A DNA stretch of 64,000 bases from Sagittula marina. Its GTDB lineage: Bacteria; Pseudomonadota; Alphaproteobacteria; Rhodobacterales; Rhodobacteraceae. Shown one piece after another: positions 44,080 to 55,972 of this stretch (the stretch's first letter is position 1; each line of letters begins with the position of its first letter). The notes below the pieces were generated by a model. The model saw only the letters and a list, made by a program, of their open reading frames with translations, did not search any database and was not told where the DNA came from. Both the position numbers and the translations under genes were made by a program. The stretch covers positions 310,001-374,000 of the forward strand of contig NZ_JACIEJ010000001.1 in assembly GCF_014196795.1 (NCBI RefSeq), in the 5' to 3' direction.

Positions 44080-44808
44080 CTATTGCAGCTTCGCCGCCGT
44101 GCGGCGCACGATCTCCATCCGCGCGGCGTTGGGCGGGTGAGAGCCAAGGAAACGGTTGCCCGGGTCGGGAATGCGGCTGAAGAACGCTGCCCCGCGCACC
44201 GGATCATAGCCCGCGCGGTGCGCGATGATGGTGCCGAGCTGGTCGGCCTCAAGCTCGAAATCCTTGGAATAGGTGCGTGCGCCGACGGCGGCCCCCACCT
44301 GCTCCGCATTGCGGATAACCTCCACATCCGCCCCCATCACGGCGGCCGTCCCGGCAAAGATGACCGCGCCGAGCGTTGCAGTCTCGCGCGTTTTGGTCAG
44401 GTGGCTTTCGATGTGATGCGCAGCCTCATGCCCCATGACAAAGGCCAGCTCGTCGGCATTGCGCACCGAATTGATCAACCCGAGGTTAAAGGCGAGGATC
44501 GGGCGGCCGAAACTGTCCACCGTCTGAAACGCGTTCGGCGGCTGATTCAGCCGGTCATCCACCACGATCTGAAAGTCGCAATTCACCCCGCGTGTCTGCG
44601 ACCGGCACAGCTGTTCAGCCACTGGTTCCACGGTCTCCACCACCTGAACGAATTGCCGGGCGGCGTCATTGGCGCGCAGCTGCGCCGGGCTGGCGTCGCT
44701 GCTCATCGGCGAGGGCACAGGCATGTTCGCGGACGGCACGGCACAGCCCGCAAGGGTCATGGCAGACAGCGACAAGGCGGCCAGCAGGCGCAGGGGAGAG
44801 AATCTCAT
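44080..44808 (-). CDS. M48 family metalloprotease, lipoprotein
   Basis: Periplasmic zinc protease of 242 residues. The signal MRFSPLRLLAALSLSAMTLA ends in the lipobox AGC. FVMGHEAAHHIESH (about residue 130) is the HExxH site and EADQLGTIIAHRAGYDPVRG supplies the third zinc ligand Glu; PPNAARMEIVR follows as in BepA/LoiP-type M48 proteases. These act in outer-membrane quality control. The upstream TTG at 44820 is rejected in favour of the ATG at 44808. Stands alone between the DUF6455 pair and a small plus-strand gene. Confidence 0.9.
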   Translation of the reverse strand: MRFSPLRLLAALSLSAMTLAGCAVPSANMPVPSPMSSDASPAQLRANDAARQFVQVVETVEPVAEQLCRSQTRGVNCDFQIVVDDRLNQPPNAFQTVDSFGRPILAFNLGLINSVRNADELAFVMGHEAAHHIESHLTKTRETATLGAVIFAGTAAVMGADVEVIRNAEQVGAAVGARTYSKDFELEADQLGTIIAHRAGYDPVRGAAFFSRIPDPGNRFLGSHPPNAARMEIVRRTAAKLQ

Positions 44809-44944
44809 TGAATGTCCCAAATCGTCAAAGTGTTGAGTTCAGCATAGGCGGCCCTCGCATGTCGCGCCAGCCATCGTGCTACACAAAAGCGACAGACCGC
44901 CGTTTGTGGTTTCGCTCCGCAGCAAGGCGCGCTACGATTCCGTC

Positions 44945-45175
44945 ATGTTCAGCATAGAGCACGAATTTGACGCCACCGTTGTCACCCTCGTCGACGAAGG
45001 CAAAGCGCCCCTGCAGGAGGACGTGATCATCACGTCCTTCGAAGAATGCGTAACCGTCGTGCAATACGACCCGCGCACCGACAGGGAGATGTCCGTCACC
45101 CTCAGCATCAGCCAGATGCAGGATCTCGTCGCGGCGGTAAACTTGCCTGAGGGGTTGTATCGGCGCGAGGACTAG
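44945..45175 (+). CDS. Small hypothetical protein
   Basis: A 76-residue acidic protein: MFSIEHEFDATVVTLVDEGK, VIITSFEECVTVVQYDP, VTLSISQMQDLVAAVNLPEG. It has alternating beta-like and helix-like segments, no signal and no membrane helix; the codon pattern resembles neighbouring genes. No family recognised and no clear ribosome site before the ATG. Longer in-frame start at 44876 not preferred. Convergent with the DUF167 gene, seven bases apart. Confidence 0.55.
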   Translation: MFSIEHEFDATVVTLVDEGKAPLQEDVIITSFEECVTVVQYDPRTDREMSVTLSISQMQDLVAAVNLPEGLYRRED

Positions 45176-45182
45176 GCGCGGC

Positions 45183-45437
45183 TCAGTCGATCCGAAACTG
45201 CTTGTCCCGCGCGGTCTCGCCCCGCACCAATGTCACACGCGATTTCGGCAGTCCTAACGCCTTGGCCAGTAATTTCTGGACGGCGGCGTTCGCTTTGCCG
45301 CCCTCTGGCACCGTGGTGACATAGACGCGCAGCGTATCCCCGTCGCGCGTAATGGCGTTGCGTGCAGCTTTTGGCGTCACGCGGCAGGCAATCAGCGCAC
45401 CGGGCACCGCGAGGTCGGACAATTCACCCTTTTGCAT
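45183..45437 (-). CDS. DUF167 family protein (YggU-like)
   Basis: An 84-residue protein of the widespread DUF167/UPF0235 family: RVTPKAARNAITRDGDTLRV near the start, TTVPEGGKANAAVQKLLAKA and LPKSRVTLVRGETARDKQFR at the end are characteristic. The YggU structure is a small alpha/beta fold with no proven role. Divergent from the nitroreductase gene. Confidence 0.9.
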   Translation of the reverse strand: MQKGELSDLAVPGALIACRVTPKAARNAITRDGDTLRVYVTTVPEGGKANAAVQKLLAKALGLPKSRVTLVRGETARDKQFRID

Positions 45438-45525
45438 GGGGTTGCGCTACCACCCGGAATGACGTTGCGCAACATTGGCGGTTGAATCCGGGCGCCAAAC
45501 GCCCTTCATACCGTTACAAGACCAG

Positions 45526-45531
45526 AAGGAG
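45526..45531 (+). promoter_or_regulatory. Ribosome-binding site that sets a TTG start for the nitroreductase
   Basis: AAGGAG at 45526-45531 lies seven bases before the TTG at 45539. The next ATG in frame (45563) has no such sequence upstream, so the TTG is taken as the start. Confidence 0.7.
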
Positions 45532-45538
45532 AGGCCCC

Positions 45539-46117
45539 TTGCCCACGCCCAACACCGCCGCCATGGATTTCCTGCTGACCCGCCGGTCGCGCCCCGCCAA
45601 GACACTGGTCGCACCCGCGCCTGACCGCGCCACGCTGGAAACCCTGCTGACCGCCGCCGCCCGCACGCCAGACCATGGGAAGCTGGAGCCGTGGCGCTTC
45701 ATCGTCCTCGAAGGTGCGGCTCTGACCCGCATGGCGGAGGCGACCGAACAAGCTGGCGTGCGGCTGGGCAAGGACGCGGACGCCATCGCCAAAGCCAAAA
45801 GCACGTGGCGCGATAGCCCGCTGTGCGTTGCGGTGATCGAGGTGCAAAAACCCTCCGACAAGGTGCCGCCGGTGGAGCAGACCTACTCGGCCGGGGCCGT
45901 CTGCCTCGCGCTGCTGAACGCCGCATTGGCATCCGGCTGGGGGGCGAACTGGCTGTCCGGCTGGGCCAGCCATGACCGCGGTTTCGTGACAGAGGCCCTG
46001 TCGCTGGCAGAGAACGAATCCGTCGCGGGCTTCATGCATCTGGGCACCGAACGCAGCGCGCCGCCGGATCGTCCGCGCCCCGACCTTGACCAGATCACCA
46101 CTTGGGTTGACGCATGA
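45539..46117 (+). CDS. Nitroreductase family protein
   Basis: FMN-dependent NAD(P)H oxidoreductase of the nitroreductase superfamily, 192 residues. Motifs: DFLLTRRSRPAKTLVAP (FMN-binding Arg residues), ARTPDHGKLEPWRFIVLEG (start of the core), VEQTYSAGAVCLALLNAALA and SGWGANWLSGW (FMN/dimer region), HLGTERSAPPDRPRPDLD at the end as in the YdjA group. TTG start decided by the ribosome site. The stop overlaps the next ATG (ATGA), linking it to the EI24 gene. Substrate unknown. Confidence 0.85.
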   Translation: MPTPNTAAMDFLLTRRSRPAKTLVAPAPDRATLETLLTAAARTPDHGKLEPWRFIVLEGAALTRMAEATEQAGVRLGKDADAIAKAKSTWRDSPLCVAVIEVQKPSDKVPPVEQTYSAGAVCLALLNAALASGWGANWLSGWASHDRGFVTEALSLAENESVAGFMHLGTERSAPPDRPRPDLDQITTWVDA

Positions 46118-46806
46118 TCCCTTCCGCGTTTCTGAAGGCCATCGGCCAGCTCGACGATCCCAAGTTTCGCAAGGTTCTGGCGAAGGGCATCGGCTTTACG
46201 CTGCTGGTGCTCTTTGCCTTTGCGGCGTTTCTGGTCTGGGGCGCGGGCTGGTTGGTGGGTGACAGCCTCACCCTCCCGTGGATCGGCGAAATTACATGGG
46301 TCGACAACGTGTTGAGCTGGGCCATGGTGCCGGTGACAGCAGTTCTGTCGGTTTTCCTGATGGTGCCTGTGGCCTCTGCGGTGACGGGTCTGTTCCTCGA
46401 AGACGTAGCGCAGGCCGTCGAAGATCGCCACTACCCGCATCTGGGCCGCGCCGAACAGGTCCCGATCTCCGAAAGCATCCTGGACGGATTGGGATTTCTG
46501 GGCGTGCTGGCGCTGGCCAACATCGTGGCGCTGGTGCTTTATCTGCTGTTTGCGCCGCTCGCGCCTTTTATCTTCTGGGGGCTGAACGGCTTCTTGCTGG
46601 GGCGAGAGTATTTCATCCTTGCGGCCATGCGCCGTGTCGGCCGGGTGCAGGCAAAAAAGCTATGGAAACGCCACATCGCCACGATCTGGATTGGCGGCGT
46701 GCTGATGGCGCTGCCGCTGACCGTGCCAGTGGTGAACCTGTTGGTGCCCGTGCTCGGGGCCGCGACCTTTACGCATGTTTTCCACCGCCTGACGAACAAG
46801 GCCTGA
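46114..46806 (+). CDS. EI24 domain membrane protein (CysZ-like)
   Basis: Inner-membrane protein of 230 residues with about five hydrophobic segments (GFTLLVLFAFAAFLVWGAG, LSWAMVPVTAVLSVFLMVPV, ILDGLGFLGVLALANIVALV, TIWIGGVLMALPLTVPVVN). LNGFLLGREYFILAAMRR is the EI24/CysZ signature; the family includes sulfate-uptake protein CysZ, but specificity here is unknown. Coupled to the nitroreductase by a 4-base overlap. Confidence 0.85.
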   Translation: MIPSAFLKAIGQLDDPKFRKVLAKGIGFTLLVLFAFAAFLVWGAGWLVGDSLTLPWIGEITWVDNVLSWAMVPVTAVLSVFLMVPVASAVTGLFLEDVAQAVEDRHYPHLGRAEQVPISESILDGLGFLGVLALANIVALVLYLLFAPLAPFIFWGLNGFLLGREYFILAAMRRVGRVQAKKLWKRHIATIWIGGVLMALPLTVPVVNLLVPVLGAATFTHVFHRLTNKA

Positions 46807-46814
46807 GCGGCAGT

Positions 46815-46835
46815 GGTCGGGGCCTGGCCCCGACC
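46815..46835. terminator. Stable hairpin between convergent genes
   Basis: GGTCGGGGC (46815-46823) and GCCCCGACC (46827-46835) give a 9-bp stem with a CTG loop between the EI24 and DUF1467 genes. There is no T-run, so any termination would be Rho-assisted or bidirectional. Confidence 0.5.
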
Positions 46836-46846
46836 TGATCGCCGTA

Positions 46847-47137
46847 TCAGTCGACGATCTCCCGATGCTCCATCCGGTTGAACATCCATCTGTCCAGATC
46901 GCGCACAGAGATCAGCTCGAACAAGATAATCGACGCGAGAATTCCCCAGATCACGACAGAGATCCCGGTGGTGATCCACGCCTTGCGCTTGAGGTTGTGG
47001 ACCTCCGGGCTGCCCGCGTGGGTGCCCGGCACGATCTCACCGCGGTCGCCCTGCGTTTCCAGTCGCACAGGAATGACACACAGAAATGTCATGAACCAAA
47101 TCACGGCAAACAGGACGATGCCCGATGTCACACCCAT
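46847..47137 (-). CDS. DUF1467 family membrane protein
   Basis: A 96-residue protein with two membrane helices (MGVTSGIVLFAVIWFMTFLC and ITTGISVVIWGILASIILFE) and the family's central VRLETQGDRGEIVPGTHAGS motif. DUF1467 proteins occur next to methylmalonyl-CoA epimerase in many alphaproteobacteria, as here. Its start shares one base with the epimerase stop (TGATG). Function unknown. Confidence 0.88.
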   Translation of the reverse strand: MGVTSGIVLFAVIWFMTFLCVIPVRLETQGDRGEIVPGTHAGSPEVHNLKRKAWITTGISVVIWGILASIILFELISVRDLDRWMFNRMEHREIVD

Positions 47138-47541
47138 CAGACCTGCTCCAGTTCCACGAGGCAGCCGTTGAAATCCTTCGGATGAAGGAACAGCACGGGC
47201 TTGCCATGGGCCCCGATCTTCGGTTCGCCTGATCCCAGCACGCGCGCGCCGGTTTCTTTCAGGTGGTCGCGCGCCGCAATGATGTCGTCCACCTCGTAGC
47301 AGACATGATGCATGCCGCCGGACGGGTTCTTTTCAAGGAACGCGGTGATGGGGCTGTTGTCGCCGAGCGGGTACAACAGCTCGATCTTGGTGTTGGGCAG
47401 CTCGATAAAGACCACCGTCACACCGTGATCCGGTTCGTCCTGCGGCGCGCCGACCTGTGCGCCAAGCGCGGTGCGATACTGGTCTGCGGCGGCTTCAAGG
47501 TCGGGCACGGCGATGGCCACATGATTTAGGCGTCCGATCAT
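47137..47541 (-). CDS. mce: Methylmalonyl-CoA epimerase
   Basis: Glyoxalase-fold metalloenzyme of 134 residues that interconverts (R)- and (S)-methylmalonyl-CoA in the propionyl-CoA to succinyl-CoA route. MIGRLNHVAIAVPDLEAAA contains the metal-ligand His; KIELLYPLGDNSPI, GGMHHVCYEVDDI and LFLHPKDFNGCLVELEQ are typical of the family. It would serve propionate, odd-chain and branched-chain acid degradation, which fits a DMSP/3-hydroxypropionate user. Coupled to DUF1467. Confidence 0.92.
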   Translation of the reverse strand: MIGRLNHVAIAVPDLEAAADQYRTALGAQVGAPQDEPDHGVTVVFIELPNTKIELLYPLGDNSPITAFLEKNPSGGMHHVCYEVDDIIAARDHLKETGARVLGSGEPKIGAHGKPVLFLHPKDFNGCLVELEQV

Positions 47542-47764
47542 GACAACTCTCCTCTGTCCTGTTGCGGGCTATATGGCCTCGTCAATGGGCAGGGGGCAAG
47601 GGCAGGGGGCCGCGACACAGCAGCCCTCACCGGTTCAGGCGTTAAGGAAATGTATCACCTCCGTGCAACCGCATCCTTAGCGAATATCAACCTTAACGCG
47701 TTGTTCATCTGACAGGCCGCATCATGGCTGCGACTCGCAAGAGACACACCGCCTGGAGGGAAAG

Positions 47765-48481
47765 ATGGACACGAATTCACACCTTGCCGCGCACCTGCGG
47801 CCCACCACGACGCGGCCCCTGCTGGGCCTGACCGTTCTTGTGGTTGAAGACAGCCGCTACGCCTGTGATGCCATGCGGCTGCTTTGCCTGCGCTCCGGCG
47901 CACGCATCCGACGCGCCGACTGTTTGAAATCCGCGCGTCGTCATTTGCAGGTCTATCGACCGTCTGTCGTGATCGTCGATCTCGGACTGCCAGACGGTTC
48001 CGGGGCGGAGCTGATCTCTGAACTCACCGTGGCCTGCCCGCGTGTGGATGTTGTCATCGGCACCTCTGGCGACAGCTTTTCCGAAGAGGTGGCGCTTGCT
48101 GCCGGGGCCGATGGATTTCTGGCAAAACCTGTGTCGTCGGTTTCCCACTTCCAGAACACGATCCTTGCCGGATTGCCGCCGGAACGTCGTCCTACCGGTC
48201 CGCGCCTTGTGACCGATGAGCCGATTCTGCCCGATCCCATGGCCTATCGCGACGACATGGCCCATGCGGCGGAGGTGCTGGTCGACCAGGAGAATGAGCG
48301 ATCGCTGCGCTACGTGACGCAATTTCTTGCTGGGGTCGCGCGCAGCGCTGGCGACGGAGCGCTGCAAAAAGCGGCCGAGGACCTCGCCAGCGCACGGCGA
48401 ACAGGTAAGCCCACACAGCCGACCATCGCCCGCGTTGCGTCATTGGTCCAAGACCGACTGGCTGATCGGGTCGCCATCTGA
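47765..48481 (+). CDS. Single-domain response regulator with C-terminal extension
   Basis: A 238-residue protein with a receiver domain at about residues 20-135: LTVLVVEDSRYACDAMRLLC (acidic pocket Asp), VVIVDLGLPDGSG (phosphorylated Asp), VVIGTSGD (Thr/Ser switch) and FLAKPVSS (Lys). The remaining 100 residues are helical (RDDMAHAAEVLVDQENERSL) with no recognisable output domain, so it may act by protein contact. GGAGGG lies just before the ATG. No adjacent histidine kinase. Not a clear orphan pathway. Confidence 0.88.
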   Translation: MDTNSHLAAHLRPTTTRPLLGLTVLVVEDSRYACDAMRLLCLRSGARIRRADCLKSARRHLQVYRPSVVIVDLGLPDGSGAELISELTVACPRVDVVIGTSGDSFSEEVALAAGADGFLAKPVSSVSHFQNTILAGLPPERRPTGPRLVTDEPILPDPMAYRDDMAHAAEVLVDQENERSLRYVTQFLAGVARSAGDGALQKAAEDLASARRTGKPTQPTIARVASLVQDRLADRVAI

Positions 48482-48938
48482 GCCGAGTTGATCCCCTGAT
48501 CCGTCTGGGATGTGATCTTGCGCGGCATGCCTGTCCCACTCGTCAATGCTGAGACAGGCACCAAGGGCAGATTTATATCCGGCCTGCAGCGCAGGATGGC
48601 CTGCCCGCCGTTCACAATCGCCAGCAGATTACGTCTCGGCGCGCAGGGGGTCCGTGGCGTTTCGCGGACAGCAGCGCGGCCAGCCACTGTCGTCGGGCTT
48701 CTTGCCGCAACGGCGGCAAGCTCGGCCTGGTGCGATCTCGACGAATTTGCCCTCATCTGCGTTCCTGAAGCTGAGCCGCCTATGAAGGCCTGGACCTGTC
48801 GATACCCTCTGGCGCGCCGCGCCGCTTACAGGAAAATCGAAATTCGGCGGAACCTTCCCGGCGGACCCGCGTTACCTCGGCGAAACCGCGCAGATCAAGG
48901 CGCGCAGGGCCTAGCCAGTGATAAGCCAAGGGACACAA
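48482..48938. other. Intergenic stretch, nothing recognised
   Basis: About 455 bases between the response regulator and the hemerythrin gene. Short frames on both strands look unlike genes. On the minus strand one short run reads CRRCGKKPDDSGWPRCC, a suggestive Cys cluster, but it is broken by stops and lacks a start. Likely regulatory or decayed. Confidence 0.35.
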
Positions 48939-49415
48939 ATGACCGATATCTACAGTGCCATCACATCGGACCATGATCGCCACCGCGAGCTGTTGTCCAC
49001 CATCGAAGACACCTCCGGCGCTTCCGATACGCGCAAAAAGGCGTGGGACGAATTCTACCACGACGTAAAAGCCCACGCCGCTGCTGAGGAAGAGACGTTT
49101 TACTCCAAACTGATCTCCGAAACATGGGGCCAGGACAGTGCGCGTCACTCGGTGCACGAGCACCAGCAACTTGACGACATGATGGAAGAGCTCAACGAGA
49201 TGGATATGTCCTCCTCTGGTTGGCTGAACAAATTCAAGACGTTGCAGCACGACTACCTGCACCACATCGACGAGGAAGAAGACGAAGTCTTCACGCGCGC
49301 CAAAAAAGTTATCGACGATGGCGAAATCAAAGGCTATGGCGAACGCTTCCTTAAGCGTAAGGAAGAAGAGTCTGGCCTGATTGAGAAGAAGAAAGAAGAT
49401 TCGCTCGAAGATTGA
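48939..49415 (+). CDS. Hemerythrin-domain protein
   Basis: A 158-residue predicted diiron hemerythrin-like protein. The metal-ligand pattern is visible: DHDRHRELLSTIE, VKAHAAAEEETFYSKL, SVHEHQQLDDMMEEL and DYLHHIDEEEDEVFTRA. The C-terminal 30 residues are very rich in Lys and Glu (KRKEEESGLIEKKKEDS). Such proteins sense or store O2, NO or iron. AAGGGA precedes the ATG; an upstream in-frame GTG is not preferred. Followed by a hairpin terminator. Confidence 0.88.
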   Translation: MTDIYSAITSDHDRHRELLSTIEDTSGASDTRKKAWDEFYHDVKAHAAAEEETFYSKLISETWGQDSARHSVHEHQQLDDMMEELNEMDMSSSGWLNKFKTLQHDYLHHIDEEEDEVFTRAKKVIDDGEIKGYGERFLKRKEEESGLIEKKKEDSLED

Positions 49416-49458
49416 GCTGACATTTTCTGGCAGGGGGCTTTTGCACGGGGCCTCTCAT

Positions 49459-49492
49459 ACGCCGCCTTCGGTTTCCCGGGGCGGCGTTTGTC
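49459..49492 (+). terminator. Hairpin terminator after the hemerythrin gene
   Basis: ACGCCGCC (49459-49466) pairs with GGCGGCGT (49480-49487), with a partly paired 13-base loop, followed by TTGTCGTT. The T-run is weak. Confidence 0.6.
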
Positions 49493-49612
49493 GTTCCAGA
49501 ACCGAAATTTCGTTAAATTTTTGCTATTTGCGTAGCAGTCTGCCGCGATTGTGCCACAGTTCTCCTCAATCCTAGGTGGTATGGGTGGAACGCGCCAGCG
49601 GAGGCTTTTGCA

Positions 49613-49852
49613 ATGGCAACTGATGCAGCACTTTTGATGACACTGGCGATCTTCGGCTTTGTCAGCTTTATGCAGATCGGCAAATTGATGGTAAAACGGG
49701 TGCTCTGGCGCGAGCTTGCGCCAACTGTTGTGGTCCGCCGGGAACGGGCGATGCGCTTTTTCATCATCGGATCGGCCACGGTGATTGTGGCGCTCGGCGC
49801 GGTCGCGCTTGGCCCCGGCGCGGTCGCTGCCGATTTGCTCGCCCTGCACTGA
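49613..49852 (+). CDS. Small membrane protein
   Basis: A 79-residue protein with two membrane helices (AALLMTLAIFGFVSFMQIGK and FFIIGSATVIVALGAVALG) joined by a basic loop KRVLWRELAPTVVVRRER. No family recognised. Preceded by GGAGGC about 10 bases before the ATG. Convergent with aspS, whose terminator hairpin lies just beyond its stop. Confidence 0.62.
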   Translation: MATDAALLMTLAIFGFVSFMQIGKLMVKRVLWRELAPTVVVRRERAMRFFIIGSATVIVALGAVALGPGAVAADLLALH

Positions 49853-49857
49853 TCTCG

Positions 49858-49885
49858 ACGAAAAAGGGCGACCCGAAGGCCGCCC
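49858..49885 (-). terminator. Rho-independent terminator of aspS
   Basis: On the minus strand GGGCGGCC (49885-49878) and GGTCGCCC (49873-49866) pair over 8 bases with one G-U and a TTCG tetraloop, followed by TTTTTCG. Very typical terminator; it also faces the small membrane protein gene. Confidence 0.85.
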
Positions 49886-49910
49886 CAATAGCTCGATCTC
49901 AACTTCGCGT

Positions 49911-51692
49911 TTATTCCTGCGGGATCACGCGCAGCCCAAGTTCCATCATCTGATCCGACGACGGATCAGAGGGCGCGTTCATCATCAGATCCTCGGCACG
50001 CTGGTTCATCGGGAACATGATGACTTCGCGGATGTTCGAAGTGCCAGCCAGCAACATGGTGATCCGGTCGATGCCCGCAGCACAACCACCGTGCGGCGGG
50101 GCGCCGTAATGGAAGGCGCTGAACAGCGCGCCAAAGCGGTTCTTCACCTCATCGGCACCATAACCCGCGATCTCGAACGCCTTGAGCATCAGGTCCGGCT
50201 TGTGGTTCCGGATCGCGCCGGAAACCAGCTCGTAGCCGTTGCAGGCCAGATCGTACTGGTAGCCTTTGACCTCCAGCGGATCACCCATCAGCGCATCCAT
50301 CCCGCCCTGCGGCATGGAGAACGGGTTGTGTTCAAAGTCAATCGCGCCGGTTTCCTCGTCTTTTTCGTAGATCGGGAAGTCCACGATCCATGCAAAGGCA
50401 AAGCGGTTTTCATCGATCAGCTTCAGCTCGTGGCCCAGCACGTCGCGCGCACGGCCGGCAACCTTGGTGAAGGACGCAGGCTTGCCACCAAGGAAGAACG
50501 CCGCGTCGCCCACGCCAAGGCCCAGCTGTTCGCGGATCGCTTCGGTGCGCTCGGGGCCGATGTTCTTGGCCAGCGGACCGGCGGCTTCCATGCCGTCGCC
50601 CTGATCGCGCCAGAAGATGTAGCCCATGCCCGGCAGGCCCTCTTTCTGCGCCCAGGAGTTCATCCGGTCACAGAACTTGCGTGAGCCGCCGGTGGGGGCG
50701 GGGATGGCGCGGATCTCGGTGCCGTCCTGCTCCAGCAGCTTGGCAAAGATCGCAAAGCCGGAGCCGCGGAAGTGCTCGGACACGTCCTGCATCTCGATCG
50801 GGTTGCGCAGGTCAGGCTTGTCGGTGCCGTATTTCAGCGCCGCTTCCTTGTAGGGGATCTGCGGCCACTCATGCGGCGCGTCGACCTTTTTGCCTTCGCC
50901 GAATTCTTCGAAGACGCCTGCGATCACCGGGGCAATCGTGTCGAACACGTCCTGCTGCTCGACAAAGGACATCTCAAGGTCGAGCTGGTAGAAATCGGTC
51001 GGTGAACGGTCGGCGCGCGGATCTTCGTCGCGGAAGCAGGGCGCGATCTGGAAATACTTGTCGAAGCCCGACACCATGATCAGCTGCTTGAACTGCTGCG
51101 GGGCCTGCGGCAGCGCGTAGAACTTGCCCGGATGCAGACGCGACGGCACGAGGAAGTCGCGCGCGCCCTCGGGGGAGGAGGCCGTGATGATCGGCGTCTG
51201 GAATTCGCGGAAGTTCCGATCCCACATGCGTTTACGCATCGATGCCACAACGTCGGAGCGCAGGGTCATGTTCTTCTGCATCGCCTCGCGGCGCAGGTCG
51301 AGGTAACGGTACTTCAGGCGGGTTTCTTCCGGGTACTCCTGGTCGCCGAACACGATCAGCGGCAGCTCATCGGATTTGCCCAGCACCTCGAGGTCACGGA
51401 CGAAAACTTCGATTTCGCCGGTGGGCAGTTTGCTGTTCACCAGCTCGGCATCACGCGCCTTTACGGTGCCGTCGATGCGGATACACCATTCGGAGCGGAC
51501 CTTCTCGACCTCGGCAAACACCGGGCTGTCGGGGTCGCACAGAACCTGCGTCGTGCCATAATGGTCGCGCAGGTCGATGAACAGGATGCCACCGTGATCG
51601 CGGATGCGGTGAACCCAACCGGAGAGGCGAACGGTTTCGCCCACGTTGGCCTTGGTCAGGTCAACACAGGTATGGCTGCGATAGGCGTGCAT
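49911..51692 (-). CDS. aspS: Aspartate-tRNA ligase
   Basis: Class IIb aminoacyl-tRNA synthetase of 593 residues, the bacterial AspRS length, charging tRNA-Asp in the cytoplasm. N-terminal OB-fold anticodon domain ([20 protein letters not shown]); motif 1 region [20 protein letters not shown], motif 2 [20 protein letters not shown], the bacterial GAD insertion domain, and motif 3 [20 protein letters not shown] with [11 protein letters not shown]. The ATG at 51692 starts [20 protein letters not shown]. Whether it also charges tRNA-Asn cannot be judged without knowing if gatCAB and asnS exist. Confidence 0.97.
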   Translation of the reverse strand: MHAYRSHTCVDLTKANVGETVRLSGWVHRIRDHGGILFIDLRDHYGTTQVLCDPDSPVFAEVEKVRSEWCIRIDGTVKARDAELVNSKLPTGEIEVFVRDLEVLGKSDELPLIVFGDQEYPEETRLKYRYLDLRREAMQKNMTLRSDVVASMRKRMWDRNFREFQTPIITASSPEGARDFLVPSRLHPGKFYALPQAPQQFKQLIMVSGFDKYFQIAPCFRDEDPRADRSPTDFYQLDLEMSFVEQQDVFDTIAPVIAGVFEEFGEGKKVDAPHEWPQIPYKEAALKYGTDKPDLRNPIEMQDVSEHFRGSGFAIFAKLLEQDGTEIRAIPAPTGGSRKFCDRMNSWAQKEGLPGMGYIFWRDQGDGMEAAGPLAKNIGPERTEAIREQLGLGVGDAAFFLGGKPASFTKVAGRARDVLGHELKLIDENRFAFAWIVDFPIYEKDEETGAIDFEHNPFSMPQGGMDALMGDPLEVKGYQYDLACNGYELVSGAIRNHKPDLMLKAFEIAGYGADEVKNRFGALFSAFHYGAPPHGGCAAGIDRITMLLAGTSNIREVIMFPMNQRAEDLMMNAPSDPSSDQMMELGLRVIPQE

Positions 51693-52004
51693 GATTTCTC
51701 ACCTTTGAAAAGGGAATGGCTCGGTCACGCGCGGATACACCGTGCCGTGGGGGTGAAGTCAAGCGAACAGCCCGAATTTACCGCAAATGACGCTCGGTCG
51801 GAGGTGGAACAGCGCTTTGGAGGCGTCGGGCACCCGAGGCTTCAGGCAAGGTTTTCAGGCGAAATCGCCATAAAGGGCGCTGACAGGCGATCCTTTGTCG
51901 TGAGTTTGACATGACAGCCTGCATCAAACGGGCGCCGCCGCAAAGCCGCCCCAATTAACTATTACCCTTTTGGATAATTTTTAATCTATTGCAGAGTTTT
52001 TCCA
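51693..52004. other. Intergenic stretch between aspS and a small gene
   Basis: About 310 bases holding the aspS promoter on the minus strand. AT-rich near 51955-51985 (ATTTTTAATCTATTG), which may be a promoter for the small plus-strand gene. No tRNA or repeat seen. Confidence 0.35.
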
Positions 52005-52364
52005 ATGAAACGCCGACCTGCCAACCTCATTCAAGGTACACCCGGCCCCGGTTTGACGGCCGAAGCGCTCGACATCATCCATTCCCTTGTCGAGGAGTAC
52101 AGTGTCGACCCCAGCCCGCCCCGCAGTTCTGCGCCCTCCGCACGTCCGGGCGCGGTGAAAACTGCGGACACCCCAAGATGGAACCGCCCCGCAGCCGCGG
52201 AACTGCGCGCCACCTCGGTGCCACCACGGCAAATGTATGCCCCGGACGATCCGCTCCGGGAGCCAGCGCAGCGCTCTGTAGTCCCGCCTGCGCCGGATCC
52301 TTCTGTCCTGTCCAATCCGCCCCCCGCACGCGGTCTGCTGAGGCGTTTGCTGCGCCGCGCCTGA
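52005..52364 (+). CDS. Small Pro/Ala/Arg-rich hypothetical protein
   Basis: A 119-residue product: MKRRPANLIQGTPGPGLTAE, ALDIIHSLVEEYSVDPSPP, then a Pro/Ser/Arg-rich disordered stretch and a basic tail RGLLRRLLRRA that could bind nucleic acid or membrane. Only the first 30 residues look structured. It lies just upstream of carB in the same orientation. Weak ribosome site. Could be spurious. Confidence 0.42.
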   Translation: MKRRPANLIQGTPGPGLTAEALDIIHSLVEEYSVDPSPPRSSAPSARPGAVKTADTPRWNRPAAAELRATSVPPRQMYAPDDPLREPAQRSVVPPAPDPSVLSNPPPARGLLRRLLRRA

Positions 52365-52529
52365 CGTTGCGCAAAGGCGGGGCGCGCCGGGCGAACGCCC
52401 GCCGGCTGCGATTGACCGCTTTGAGGGGTTGAACCCGACCTTGCGATCTCTATAACGCACGACAATTTGGGCGGTGACGGATAGTCATGCGCCCGATGCC
52501 CCCTGCCGTGTTGACGAAGAGGTCCTCCC

Positions 52530-55862
<3,333 letters not shown>

Positions 55863-55867
55863 ACAAA

Positions 55868-55900
55868 ATGCCGGGCTGAGAGGCCCGGCATTCGCTTTGG
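55868..55900 (+). terminator. Rho-independent terminator after carB
   Basis: AATGCCGGGC (55868-55877) and GCCCGGCATT (55884-55893) form a 10-bp stem with a TGAGAG loop, followed by CGCTTTGG, a short T-run. Confidence 0.75.
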
Positions 55901-55972
55901 TGCAGCACTGGTTCGCTTGGTCTGCGCAGCCGATGAAAGAAGTAAGGTGGAGCCGAAACCCCACCTTTCAGA

